Positions 53,535 to 62,687 of a stretch of DNA of 64,000 nt are shown in pieces (positions within the stretch are counted from its first letter, which is position 1; each line of letters begins with the position of its first letter). A model generated the notes under the pieces. The model was not told the DNA's origin. It ran no database searches and saw nothing but the letters and a program-made list of their open reading frames with translations. A program made the translations under genes and the position numbers. The DNA is from JBLMZW01 sp050259035. GTDB taxonomy: Bacteria; Bacillota; Syntrophomonadia; Syntrophomonadales; DTU052. Location of the stretch: assembly GCA_050259035.1 (NCBI GenBank), contig JBLMZW010000158.1, positions 1 through 64,000 of the forward strand, read 5' to 3'.

Positions 53535-54713
53535 TTAAACTAACTCTACTATTGCGGCCACTGCCGGACCGCCACCAGCACAGAGACTGGCTCCACCGTA
53601 TTTAATTCCCCGGCGGCGCATTTCGTTTATTAAAGTTACTATTAGCCGAGCCCCGGTTTGTCCTACCGGATGACCTAATGAAATTCCTGAACCATTGACA
53701 TTGATTATGCTTTTATCTATTTTCAACTCGCGATTGCAGCCAATTACCTGAGCGGCAAAGGCCTCATTCAGTTCCCACAAGCCGATATCTTCTTTTGCTA
53801 ACCCGGCAAATTTTAGAGCCCGGGTTACAGCCGGCACTACTCCGAGACCCATAATCTTGGGATCTACTGCTCCGGAAGCGGTTGATACTATACGAGCTAA
53901 AGGCTTCAGCCCCAGTTCTTCCATTTTCTCTTTGCTAACCAGTACCAGGGATGATCCGCCATCGTTCAGAGAGGAAGCGTTCCCCGCGGTTACTGTTCCA
54001 TCCTTTTTAAATGCAGGAGCGAGTTTCGCCAGGGATTCAATGGTCATGTTAGCCTTGGGGTGCTCATCAACTTCGAAGAAGGTGCTCCCTTTTTTCGATT
54101 TGATCTCTACCGGGACAATCTCTTCTTTAAAGCGACCTTCACTGATCGCGGCCGAAGCGCGTTGATGACTCATTAAGGCCCATTCGTCCTGCTCTTCGCG
54201 GCTAATGTTATGCATTTCAGCTACATTTTCTGCGGTAACGCCCATGTGGTAATTGCAGAAAGGATCAACCAGTCCATCGTTAAGCATTTGATCAATAAAT
54301 TTGGCATCACCCATCCTCAGTCCCTGGCGAGCTTTATGGACCATATAGACGCAGTTACTCATGCTCTCATAACCCACAACCAGAGAGATGTCGACTTTAC
54401 CAAGCATGATCTGTTGCGACGCGACCTCAGTTGCCCGCATTGAAGAGGGGCATTGCTGATTAATGGTTAAGGCCACAGTTTCAACCGGGCATCCGATGCC
54501 CAGACATACCTGGCGACCGGGATTCCCTTTACAGCCACCTTGGAATACCTGACCGGCCACAACTTCCTCAACCTGTTCGGGCTTGACTCCAGCTCTTTCC
54601 AGGGCCGCTTTCCCAGCAGCAATACCGAGGTCTACCCCGCTAAGGCTTGACAGCCCCCCAAGATAGTCGCCAATAGCAGTGCGGGCGGCACCAACAATAA
54701 ATACTTCCCTCAA
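53535..54713 (-). CDS. Acetyl-CoA acetyltransferase (thiolase)
   Basis: A 392-residue thiolase performing the last step of beta-oxidation or acetoacetyl-CoA formation. Catalytic residues seen are C88 (NQQCPSSMRA), the histidine in SLGHPVGQTGAR and C378 (SLCAGGGPA). The NVNGSGISLGHP and CAGGGPA forms differ slightly from the common NVNGGAIALGHP and CIGGG forms but keep all catalytic residues. The start is TTG at 54711-54713 with GGGAGG upstream. It heads the minus-strand beta-oxidation set. Confidence 0.93.
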   Translation of the reverse strand: MREVFIVGAARTAIGDYLGGLSSLSGVDLGIAAGKAALERAGVKPEQVEEVVAGQVFQGGCKGNPGRQVCLGIGCPVETVALTINQQCPSSMRATEVASQQIMLGKVDISLVVGYESMSNCVYMVHKARQGLRMGDAKFIDQMLNDGLVDPFCNYHMGVTAENVAEMHNISREEQDEWALMSHQRASAAISEGRFKEEIVPVEIKSKKGSTFFEVDEHPKANMTIESLAKLAPAFKKDGTVTAGNASSLNDGGSSLVLVSKEKMEELGLKPLARIVSTASGAVDPKIMGLGVVPAVTRALKFAGLAKEDIGLWELNEAFAAQVIGCNRELKIDKSIINVNGSGISLGHPVGQTGARLIVTLINEMRRRGIKYGGASLCAGGGPAVAAIVELV

Positions 54714-55295
54714 GATTATACCTCCCTTTATTTCCCTTTTTTCTTTCTCTAGTTTATTTATGGATCAAGAAAAGACTTGTTCGCATCACCCCCTGGTGTG
54801 TTTCTCATATATCACAATATTTCTTTTCAATAGTGAATCTGCCATTATAATCGCACAACTGGATTAACAGGAAGAATTAAGCAAAAGCCGAAACGTTAAA
54901 ATATTCTACTCTATACCCATGTATTCCTGCCAAAGTGATATATTTCGCAACAATCAGGCAATTTGCTCTTTTCAAAATGATTACTTTTCACTACATTGCC
55001 TCCCTTAAATTCAGCCTTGACTTCATTCTTCAATAGCTAACGCGCGGATAAAGCACACAATTGTAGAATATACAGGCGGAATGTCCCAATAACACTGGAT
55101 TTTTCACTTGACTAAAGAATGAAAAAAAACTAAGTTAAATTCCAGAAAAAGGAAACAATATTTAGCCTATATATTTATATGAAAGATTTCGGGTCTTACC
55201 ACTAAACAGACCTTATCTTCTTTGTATGTTTATTACTGTCAGACTTATGGAAAAGATTACATTAGCGTAGGCCCGAGCAGGGGAGATAAAAGGGT
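54714..55295. other. 580-base intergenic region between divergent units
   Basis: No gene is supported here. It must hold the thiolase promoter on the minus strand and that of the FemAB-like gene on the plus strand; TTGACT with TAAGTT 17 bases later (about 55107-55135) is a weak plus-strand candidate. The DNA is A+T rich with no clear repeats. Confidence 0.4.
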
Positions 55296-56360
55296 ATGTA
55301 CACTTTCCGAGTAATAGATAATTCGTTTGAAGAAGAATACGAGAGATTTGTAGTTTCTCATCCCAAAGGACATATCCTTCAAACCACGGCGTGGGGAGAA
55401 GTTAAAAGAGGTATGGGATGGATACCTTTGAAGGTAGCCATATTTGAAGATGGTCAAATTAAAGGATCTATGCAGCTCTTAAAAAGAAAAATTCCCCTGC
55501 CAATCCTGAACCGGTCAATTTTATATTCACCCCGTGGTCCAGTAATAGATATTAATGATACCCGGCTGCTGGATCAGTTGTTAACGGGAGTAAAATCAGT
55601 GGCTCATGATCATCGAGCTATTTTCCTGAAGATAGATCCAGATGTACCTCACGATAATAAACCATTCGAAAATTATCTATTATCTCGTCACTTCAAGCGA
55701 ACACAAACCGCGGAAGGATTTGAAGGAGTGCAGCCAACGTATGTTTTTCGTTTAAATATTGAACCGGAAGAAGAACAATTGTTAGCGGCAATGTCCAATA
55801 AAACCAGATACAACCTGCGCCTGGCTGAAAAAAAGGGGGTAAAGATACGGCATGGGAGAGAGATACAAGATCTTAAAAAGTTCTACGTAGTCCTTCAAGA
55901 GACTGCTAAAAGAGATAGGTTTCTAATACGTGGTTATGAATATTTTGAAATGATCTGGATCCATTTAGCCCAAAATGGTTTAGCCCAGTTATTCCTCGCC
56001 GAATATGAAGGGGAGATTATTGCCGGGAGTCTAGCGTTTATATTAGGGGATAAAGCCTGGTATATCTATGGGGCTTCCGGCAATAGTCATCGTAATGTAA
56101 TGCCGAATTATTTTCTTCAGTGGGCAATGATTCGTTGGGCTAAGGAAAACGGGTGTAAAATTTACGACTTTCGAGGAGTTTCCAGTGATATCAGCGAGGA
56201 TAACCCCTTATACGGACTTTATCGCTTTAAAAAGGGTTTTGGTGGCGAGTTTACCCAATTTATTGGGGAATGGGACCTGGTTTATAACCCGTTCTTCTAC
56301 TGGTTATGGACCAGGGCTTTACCCGTTTATTACCGGACAATAAGAAAAATAAAAAAATAA
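55296..56360 (+). CDS. FemAB/FmhB-family peptidyltransferase
   Basis: A 354-residue protein with two GNAT-like halves, typical of FemX/FmhB enzymes that add amino acids from aminoacyl-tRNA to lipid II. Visible features are TTAWGEVKRGMGW near residue 30, MSNKTRYNLRLAEKKGVKI in the middle and the family end YDFRGVSSDISEDNPLYGLYRFKKGFG, which I recognise as the FemAB signature. The absence of a clear coiled-coil arm is common in clostridial members. It is followed by an alanine-racemase-like gene, suggesting a wall-precursor role. Confidence 0.9.
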   Translation: MYTFRVIDNSFEEEYERFVVSHPKGHILQTTAWGEVKRGMGWIPLKVAIFEDGQIKGSMQLLKRKIPLPILNRSILYSPRGPVIDINDTRLLDQLLTGVKSVAHDHRAIFLKIDPDVPHDNKPFENYLLSRHFKRTQTAEGFEGVQPTYVFRLNIEPEEEQLLAAMSNKTRYNLRLAEKKGVKIRHGREIQDLKKFYVVLQETAKRDRFLIRGYEYFEMIWIHLAQNGLAQLFLAEYEGEIIAGSLAFILGDKAWYIYGASGNSHRNVMPNYFLQWAMIRWAKENGCKIYDFRGVSSDISEDNPLYGLYRFKKGFGGEFTQFIGEWDLVYNPFFYWLWTRALPVYYRTIRKIKK

Positions 56361-56380
56361 GAAAGACTAGGGAGATAACC

Positions 56381-57574
56381 ATGGATTACCCTCTTAATAA
56401 ATGGGTGGAAGTTAATATTGAGGCATTGGAATACAATTTGACATCGATTAGAGGCCACATGGCAGAAGGGGTAAGACTCATCGCAGTAATAAAATCCAAT
56501 GCTTATGGATTGGGTGCGGTTGAAGTGGCCCGTAACCTGGCATACCAGGGGGTAAACTTTTTCGCCGTTACTTTTCTGCAAGAGGCAGTTGAATTAAGAA
56601 ACAACGGTATCCAACAGGACATTTTGATATTTGCTCCATTATCGGCGGAAGAAGCTGCAATCGCAATCAAACTTGACTGTACGTTAACTGTCGCCAGTAT
56701 GGCGGATCTGGAAACAGTAATAAAAACCACCCTTCAAACCGGAAAAGAAGGTCGGGTTCATATTAAAGTGGATACAGGACTCAGCCGTTTTGGTGCTTGT
56801 CCTGAGGATGCTATGGCCCTAGCTCGATTGGCCAAGAAAGAGGAAAATATCTTTCTAGAAGGAATTTATACTCATTTTTCAGAGGCAGCCGGCAGCGGTT
56901 CATTTACTGTTTATCAGTATAATAAATTCATCAAACTGATTTCTGATTTGAATGAAGCCGGTATATTTATTCCTTTACAGCATTGCAGCAGTAGCAGTGC
57001 TTTTTTAAGGTTTCCTCATATGCATTTAAACGCCGTTAGAATTGGAACCCTGCTAGGAGGTCAGTATCCGGCCGGAGCCATACCAAGGGTCCTGGATTTA
57101 CGTGACGCATTTCGTTTCAAGGCTCGCGTGGCTGCGGTTCGGTACCTTAGCAAAGGCAGTTATATTGGGTATTATCGCACTTACAGGTTAAAAAGAGATG
57201 CCCAGATTGCGGTAATACCTGTTGGTTTTGTGGACGGCTTGACGGTAGAACCGATTTCTAAGCCATCCGGGTTAATAGATCTTTTCAAGGTGATAGCCAA
57301 AACCGAGGCCGCTTATCTTAACCTTAACCGAGTTGCAACTGTAGCTAAAATAAACGGGGAAAACGTTTTTATTCGGGGTAAGGTTTTTATGCAGTTTTCT
57401 TTAGCTGAAATATCCCCGGATATGAAGGTTCAGATTGGTGATGTAGTAGAACTGCCAGTGAAAAGAACTCTTGCATCTATATCAATTCCACGCGTATATT
57501 GTAGGCAGGATGTTGCCCTTGAAGACTCGAATCGTCCCGCTTGCATATCTATTAAGTCAGCAAGTATATTGTAA
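56381..57574 (+). CDS. alr: Alanine racemase family enzyme
   Basis: A 397-residue fold-type III PLP racemase. The PLP lysine is K38 in AVIKSNAYGLG, and a tyrosine at 264-265 lies where the second catalytic base is expected. Around it the sequence is IGYYRTYRLKRDAQIAVIPV and the following GFVDGL differs from the usual GYADG, so it is a divergent member. The family interconverts L- and D-alanine, though other amino acids are possible. The ATG follows AGGGAGATAACC. It is 20 bases after the FemAB-like gene. Confidence 0.8.
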   Translation: MDYPLNKWVEVNIEALEYNLTSIRGHMAEGVRLIAVIKSNAYGLGAVEVARNLAYQGVNFFAVTFLQEAVELRNNGIQQDILIFAPLSAEEAAIAIKLDCTLTVASMADLETVIKTTLQTGKEGRVHIKVDTGLSRFGACPEDAMALARLAKKEENIFLEGIYTHFSEAAGSGSFTVYQYNKFIKLISDLNEAGIFIPLQHCSSSSAFLRFPHMHLNAVRIGTLLGGQYPAGAIPRVLDLRDAFRFKARVAAVRYLSKGSYIGYYRTYRLKRDAQIAVIPVGFVDGLTVEPISKPSGLIDLFKVIAKTEAAYLNLNRVATVAKINGENVFIRGKVFMQFSLAEISPDMKVQIGDVVELPVKRTLASISIPRVYCRQDVALEDSNRPACISIKSASIL

Positions 57575-57636
57575 GTAGAAAAAACAGGAAAGAAAGGGCA
57601 ACCGGCTTAATATAGGTATGGAGAGGAGAATTCTTT

Positions 57637-58533
57637 GTGGCCAAAAAGTTGGTAGTCGGGTTAATTGTCATTACATGCTTATTAACAATCTTCCTGGCTT
57701 TTCGCGGAGGGGTAGGAAGTCCTTCGGCAACTAAACCGGCGGGAATCGGAAAATCCGTGGGAATCATAAGAATTGAAGGAGAAATAGCTGGTGCATACAG
57801 CAGCGGGGGATTAGGAGCGGACTCCATGTTGGACAGCGTAACCAACGCCTTGATTCAAGCCCGAAAAAGGGATGATATAGTGGCGGTGGTAATAAGAATA
57901 GACAGCCCCGGCGGAACTGTGGCCGCATCGCAGGAAATTACCGAAGAAGTGGATCGGCTTCGGAAAACCGGCAAACCGGTTATAGCTTCGATGGGTGATA
58001 TCGCTGCTTCCGGGGGGTACTGGGTGGCTACCAGTTGTGATACCATAGTTGCCAATCCTGCCACTATGACAGGGAGCATTGGTGTCATTATGGAGACTAC
58101 GAACTATCAGGGGTTAATGCAAAAACTGGGAGTTACCGATGAGGTAATTAAAAGCGGAAAATATAAAGACATAGGGTCTTCGACCAGACAGATGACCGAA
58201 GAAGAACGACAGCTTCTGCAGGGCATGGTAACCGACACTTATCAGCAATTCCTCGACCAGATTAAAAAAGGCCGCAAAGGGAAAATCGATGAAAGTAAAC
58301 TAACCAGCATAGCTGATGGAAGAATTTTTACCGGACGCCAGGCTTTGAAGCTAGGCTTAGTTGATAAGCTTGGCAGCTTTCAGGATACGATTAACCTGGC
58401 GGGCAAACAAGCTGGTCTGGAAGGCAGTATTAACACCGAGGAACTTGTTAACCCAAGTCCCTTTAGCATGATGATGAATCTATTTTCCATGGCCACGGGT
58501 TTTCAGAATCGGATGGTTAATGCGTCTTACTAA
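57637..58533 (+). CDS. sppA: Signal peptide peptidase SppA (short form)
   Basis: A 298-residue membrane-bound serine protease that degrades leftover signal peptides. Residues about 5-25 form the membrane anchor. The predicted catalytic serine is S125 (AASGGYWVA) and the lysine lies in IKSGKYKD (about 172-177). It resembles Bacillus SppA in size. The start is GTG at 57637-57639 behind GAGAGGAG. It follows alr by about 60 bases. Confidence 0.9.
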   Translation: MAKKLVVGLIVITCLLTIFLAFRGGVGSPSATKPAGIGKSVGIIRIEGEIAGAYSSGGLGADSMLDSVTNALIQARKRDDIVAVVIRIDSPGGTVAASQEITEEVDRLRKTGKPVIASMGDIAASGGYWVATSCDTIVANPATMTGSIGVIMETTNYQGLMQKLGVTDEVIKSGKYKDIGSSTRQMTEEERQLLQGMVTDTYQQFLDQIKKGRKGKIDESKLTSIADGRIFTGRQALKLGLVDKLGSFQDTINLAGKQAGLEGSINTEELVNPSPFSMMMNLFSMATGFQNRMVNASY

Positions 58534-58544
58534 GGAGTGGTGTT

Positions 58545-59144
58545 ATGTCTTTATATGAAACGGTTTATGGTACTCTGGTGGATCCAGTCAGTACTTTTCG
58601 AATTATGCGGGAAAAGGAAACGCTTAAACAGGGAATAGTAATACTTATTCTTTTATTTATATTTTTCTATCTAAACGACGCTGGAAAATTGATGAATAAC
58701 ATCAGCCAAAACCCTGCGCTAAGTGAATTGAATATTAACCTCTCGGGATCTTATTGGTTCTATCCTTTAATTGGGCTTCCTTTATACCTGGTGGGGTGGT
58801 TTATTATATCCTCTCTTTACGGCTTGCTGGGAAGTCTTTACTGTAACCGAACTAATCCCCGGGCACTGATGAACATGCTTGCATTTTCGCTGTTGCCGGG
58901 CATTTTTAGTGTACCATTGCAGCTGGGCTTACAAGCCTTTGGCTGGCAGGCAGGGTCCATAGTTGTTAGTCTGGTTTTTTGGATATGGGTAATGGTACTT
59001 CAAATTATTGGGTTAAAGGAAATTTTAGATGTTGAAACCGGGCAGGCAGTGGCTATATGGATTACCCCCCTGGCAGTTGGATTTGTTATAATGGTTCTTG
59101 GAATAATAAGCTTATCTGCTTCAATCGCCTCCATGTTTATATAA
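58545..59144 (+). CDS. Yip1-family membrane protein
   Basis: A 199-residue protein with five predicted membrane helices. The N-terminal LYETVYGTLVDPVSTFRIM and the following transmembrane core match the bacterial Yip1/YIF1-like domain family. Function is unknown. It starts 11 bases after sppA, so both are probably cotranscribed. The AAGGAG site before the ATG supports the start. Confidence 0.8.
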   Translation: MSLYETVYGTLVDPVSTFRIMREKETLKQGIVILILLFIFFYLNDAGKLMNNISQNPALSELNINLSGSYWFYPLIGLPLYLVGWFIISSLYGLLGSLYCNRTNPRALMNMLAFSLLPGIFSVPLQLGLQAFGWQAGSIVVSLVFWIWVMVLQIIGLKEILDVETGQAVAIWITPLAVGFVIMVLGIISLSASIASMFI

Positions 59145-59217
59145 ACAAAAATCAGCAGGAAAAAAGAAACATTTATTGAATACGTTGCTATGAAGTTGTT
59201 GGGTTGGAGGTACTTAC

Positions 59218-59592
59218 ATGAGCCAAAAAATTCTGGTAGTAGACGACCAGAAGGGCGTAAGGCGATTGTTAGAAGAGCTATTTGTCCGGGAAGGCTATCA
59301 GGTTACCATAGCAGTGGACGGCAAAGAAAGCCTGGAGATTGTTAAAAACGATCCTCCGGACATAATATTAATGGATATGAAAATGCCTAACATGAGTGGG
59401 TTAGAGGCATCGCAGGAGATTTTAAATATCAACCCTAATATGCCAATAATATTAATGACCGCCTATGGTGAAATGGAGGTGGTCCAAAGAGCTCTCGAAT
59501 TGGGAGTTAAACGTTATATTACAAAACCTTTTGATATTGTTGTTATGAGAAACCTTGTCAAGGAGATCCTTTCTGAAAGGAGACCCCTATAA
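59218..59592 (+). CDS. spo0F: Response regulator, Spo0F-like
   Basis: A 124-residue single-domain receiver. The acidic pair is D9-D10 (VVDDQ), the phosphorylation site is D53 in LMDMKMPNMSG, the switch threonine is in ILMTAYGE and the lysine is in ITKPFD. The closest Bacillus counterpart in both size and position (just before fbaA) is Spo0F, the sporulation phosphorelay intermediate. Whether the full phosphorelay exists here cannot be seen. The ATG has TTGGAGG upstream. Confidence 0.85.
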   Translation: MSQKILVVDDQKGVRRLLEELFVREGYQVTIAVDGKESLEIVKNDPPDIILMDMKMPNMSGLEASQEILNINPNMPIILMTAYGEMEVVQRALELGVKRYITKPFDIVVMRNLVKEILSERRPL

Positions 59593-59646
59593 TACTAACC
59601 TTGCCAAGCCCCGCTCAGCAAACCCAAAAGAAAAGAGGGATAATAC

Positions 59647-60501
59647 ATGGCACTGATACCGGTTGCAGCGTTACTAAAGGACGCTGAAGCAGGCGGATAC
59701 GCTGTAGGAGCATTCAATGCTAATAATATGGAAATTGTCCAGGCTATTGCCGAGGCAGCAGAAAAGGAGAAAGCACCGGTTATCATGCAGGCCAGCCAGG
59801 GCGCGATTAAATACGCCGGGTTGGATTATATTATTGGGATGGTCAAAATAGCCTCAGAAAACTATAAAATTCCTATTGCTCTGCACCTGGACCATGGCAC
59901 CAGTTTTGAACAGGTGGTTCAGTGTATAAGAGGCGGTTTTAGTTCAGTAATGTATGATGGATCAAAGCTTTCTCTGGAAGAAAATATTCAAATGACCAGG
60001 AAAGTATTAGAGATTGCCAGACCGGTTGGGGTTTCTGTGGAAGCCGAATTAGGTAAGATTGTTGGCACAGAAGACGATATTCATGTCAGTGAGCGAGATG
60101 CCTATTTTACTGACCCGGAAGAGGCCAGAATATTTGTTGAGAAGACCGGGATTGATTCCCTGGCGATAGCGATTGGCACGGCTCACGGACAATACAAAGG
60201 AGAACCCATGCTCGATTTCGAGCGGCTGGATAAAATTCGTCAAATCGTTAACTTGCCGATTGTTTTACATGGTTCTTCCGGAGTACCAGATGACTCGATC
60301 AGGAGAGCGATATCACTTGGAGTTCGGAAAGTTAATATTGATACCAATATTCGCGAGGCTTTTGTATGGAAAGTTAGAGAAGAAATCCAAAAAGATCCTT
60401 CAGAAATAGATCCGCGTAAAATACTAGGCCCGGCACGTGAGGCGGCCGTTGAATTAATCAGAAGCAAAATTCGGCTTTTCGGATCTTCGGGTAAAGCTTA
60501 A
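59647..60501 (+). CDS. fba: Fructose-bisphosphate aldolase, class II
   Basis: A 284-residue zinc aldolase of glycolysis and gluconeogenesis. Motifs are GAFNANNMEIVQAI, the zinc-binding HLDHGTSF (histidine near 83), EAELGKIVG and GTAHGQYKGEP, and the late HGSSGVPDD. The ATG is preceded by AAGAGGG. It sits in the conserved spo0F-fba-fsa-glpX block. Confidence 0.95.
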   Translation: MALIPVAALLKDAEAGGYAVGAFNANNMEIVQAIAEAAEKEKAPVIMQASQGAIKYAGLDYIIGMVKIASENYKIPIALHLDHGTSFEQVVQCIRGGFSSVMYDGSKLSLEENIQMTRKVLEIARPVGVSVEAELGKIVGTEDDIHVSERDAYFTDPEEARIFVEKTGIDSLAIAIGTAHGQYKGEPMLDFERLDKIRQIVNLPIVLHGSSGVPDDSIRRAISLGVRKVNIDTNIREAFVWKVREEIQKDPSEIDPRKILGPAREAAVELIRSKIRLFGSSGKA

Positions 60502-60542
60502 GTATTTAAAGCCTTTAAAAAGCGGATGTAGGGAGGTTGATC

Positions 60543-61190
60543 ATGAGGATATTTTTAGATACTGCCATAGTCGAGGAGATTAGGGAGATTAATTCTTTGG
60601 GATTCCTGGCTGGAGTAACAACTAATCCTACATTGATTGCCAAAGCTGGCGGGGATTTTCACCAGACCATAAAGGAAATATGTGAGATTGTTGATGGTCC
60701 AGTTAATGCGGAACCATTCAGTATTGAGTTGACAGGTATATTGAAGGAAGCTGAGGTTTTAGCGAAGCTTCATCCGAATGTGGTTGTAAAGGTACCCATG
60801 AGTGAGGACGGGCTCAAGGCTATCAGCCAGTTAAAAAAGCAGGGGATCAGAACCAATGCGACTCTGATATTTTCAGCCAATCAGGCTTTACTGGCCGCCA
60901 GAGCAGGAGCAGATTATGTAAGTCCCTTTGTGGGTAGGTTAGATGATACCGGAAATGATGGTTTATATGTTTTGGAAGAGATTCTGACTGTCTTTGACCA
61001 GTACGCTATTGAAACCGAAGTAATAGCCGCCAGCATACGCCACCCGATGCATGTTACCGGAGCGGCTAAAATCGGTGCCCACATAGCAACGATACCCTAT
61101 CCCGTTATTAAAACGTTGATAAGGCATCCTTTGACTGACCAGGGTATAGCCAGATTTGTTGCGGATTCGAAGCAGTATATGCAAAAGTAA
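60543..61190 (+). CDS. fsa: Transaldolase/fructose-6-phosphate aldolase family protein
   Basis: A 215-residue protein of the small transaldolase (TalC/FSA, MipB) family. It has IFLDTAIVEEIREI at the start, GVTTNPTLIAKAG, the Schiff-base lysine in VVVKVPMSEDG and SPFVGRLDD. The exact activity, transaldolase or fructose-6-phosphate aldolase, cannot be decided by sequence alone. The ATG at 60543 has GGGAGG five bases upstream. Confidence 0.92.
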   Translation: MRIFLDTAIVEEIREINSLGFLAGVTTNPTLIAKAGGDFHQTIKEICEIVDGPVNAEPFSIELTGILKEAEVLAKLHPNVVVKVPMSEDGLKAISQLKKQGIRTNATLIFSANQALLAARAGADYVSPFVGRLDDTGNDGLYVLEEILTVFDQYAIETEVIAASIRHPMHVTGAAKIGAHIATIPYPVIKTLIRHPLTDQGIARFVADSKQYMQK

Positions 61191-61208
61191 TAATGGGAGG
61201 GAATTCCG

Positions 61209-62195
61209 GTGGAGAGGGAATTAGCCTTAGAATTAGCACGAGTAACCGAAGCGGCCGCTCTTGCCGCAGCGCGTTGGATGGGACGAGGCCAGAAAGATGC
61301 AGCGGACGAAGCTGCTGTATCGGCCATGAGAGTAATGTTTGATACAGTACAAATTGATGGTATCGTTGTAATTGGTGAAGGAGAAATGGACGAAGCCCCT
61401 ATGCTGTACATCGGCGAACGCGTTGGAATGGGGAATCCTCCCCTGGTGGATGTAGCAGTTGATCCTCTCGAAGGAACTAACATAGTGGCTAAAGGTTTAA
61501 CCGGAGCTATTGCCGTACTGGCGGTAGCACCACGAGGAACCTTGTTGCATGCCCCAGACATGTATATGGATAAGATTGCGGTAGGTCCTGAGAGTAAGGG
61601 AAAGGTTAGCCTCGATGCACCGGTTAAAGATAATCTTAAAGAAGTTGCCAAAGCCTTGGATAAATCTATTAGTGAAATTACCGCAGTTGTTTTAGACAGA
61701 CCTCGTCACCAGGAACTTATTGAGGATATCAGGAGTGCAGGAGCGAGAATTAAACTTATAACCGATGGAGATGTTTCCCCAGCGGTAGCCGCCGCCTATG
61801 AAGGATCTGGAGTAGATATTCTGATAGGTATTGGCGGTGCACCGGAAGGGGTTATCTCGGCAGCTGCCCTCCGTTGCCTGGGAGGGGACTTTCAGGGAAG
61901 GTTATGTCCTACCGAAGATAGTGAAATTGAGAGAGCCAAACAAATGGGGATCGAAGATATCAATCGACTGTTGACTATTGATGATCTAGTTAAATCCCAA
62001 CAGGTATTTTTCTCAGCTACAGGCATTACCGATGGAGATTTACTAAAGGGTGTCAGGTACTTTTCCAGAAGAGCTATAACTCATACCCTTATCATGAGGG
62101 GTGAGTCAGGGACGATAAGGTATATTGAGGCAATTCACCAGCTTGATAAAAAACCCCTTTTCAGGGATAATAAAATAAAGATTCGTATGGATTAA
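61209..62195 (+). CDS. glpX: Fructose-1,6-bisphosphatase class II GlpX
   Basis: A 328-residue GlpX phosphatase for gluconeogenesis. Metal and phosphate motifs are VVIGEGEMDEAPMLYIGERVG and VAVDPLEGTN, then GIGGAPEGVISAAALRCLGG. The start is GTG at 61209-61211 behind GGGAGGGAA. With fba this supports a gluconeogenic need. The stop is immediately followed by the ATG of the next gene. Confidence 0.95.
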   Translation: MERELALELARVTEAAALAAARWMGRGQKDAADEAAVSAMRVMFDTVQIDGIVVIGEGEMDEAPMLYIGERVGMGNPPLVDVAVDPLEGTNIVAKGLTGAIAVLAVAPRGTLLHAPDMYMDKIAVGPESKGKVSLDAPVKDNLKEVAKALDKSISEITAVVLDRPRHQELIEDIRSAGARIKLITDGDVSPAVAAAYEGSGVDILIGIGGAPEGVISAAALRCLGGDFQGRLCPTEDSEIERAKQMGIEDINRLLTIDDLVKSQQVFFSATGITDGDLLKGVRYFSRRAITHTLIMRGESGTIRYIEAIHQLDKKPLFRDNKIKIRMD

Positions 62196-62687
62196 ATGAA
62201 GCGGTTCATTAGAAGAATTAAAAAAAGAGTTTATGCCTATTTATTAGAGTTTTTTCAGAAGGACGATGCCCCAATACGATTGGCGATAGGGTTTGCAATC
62301 GGGGTGTGTGTGAACTTCCTTCCAACCTTTGGTTTCGGTTTTCCTCTGGCTATAGCTCTTTCCTTTATCACACGAACCAGCATAATTGGAAGTCTTATTG
62401 GTGAGACTCTTTCCAAAGTCTTTTTTCCGATCTTTCTTTTACTAGATGTTTTTACCGGAAACCTACTCTGTCCTTTTCCGAACACAATGTATACGCCAGA
62501 CTCGGTTATGGCAATTTTTTCGGGGTGGAAGAGTTTCCAACCTTATGCTGTTCCCCTGTTAATAGGAATGTCAGTTAATATATTGTTGGCAGGAAGCCTT
62601 ATAACCTTCATCAACTACTGGCTGCTTTCCCGCTATCGAAAGAAAATAATTAAATTTCTCTTATCCAGAGAGGAGGAAATTTGTTGA
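62196..62687 (+). CDS. DUF2062 domain membrane protein
   Basis: A 163-residue protein. A basic start (RFIRRIKKRVYAYLLEFF) leads into the DUF2062 core, IGFAIGVCVNFLPTFGFGFP, and two or more membrane segments. Function is unknown. It begins directly after glpX and overlaps the start of rho, so it lies in a tight operon with both. Confidence 0.85.
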   Translation: MKRFIRRIKKRVYAYLLEFFQKDDAPIRLAIGFAIGVCVNFLPTFGFGFPLAIALSFITRTSIIGSLIGETLSKVFFPIFLLLDVFTGNLLCPFPNTMYTPDSVMAIFSGWKSFQPYAVPLLIGMSVNILLAGSLITFINYWLLSRYRKKIIKFLLSREEEIC

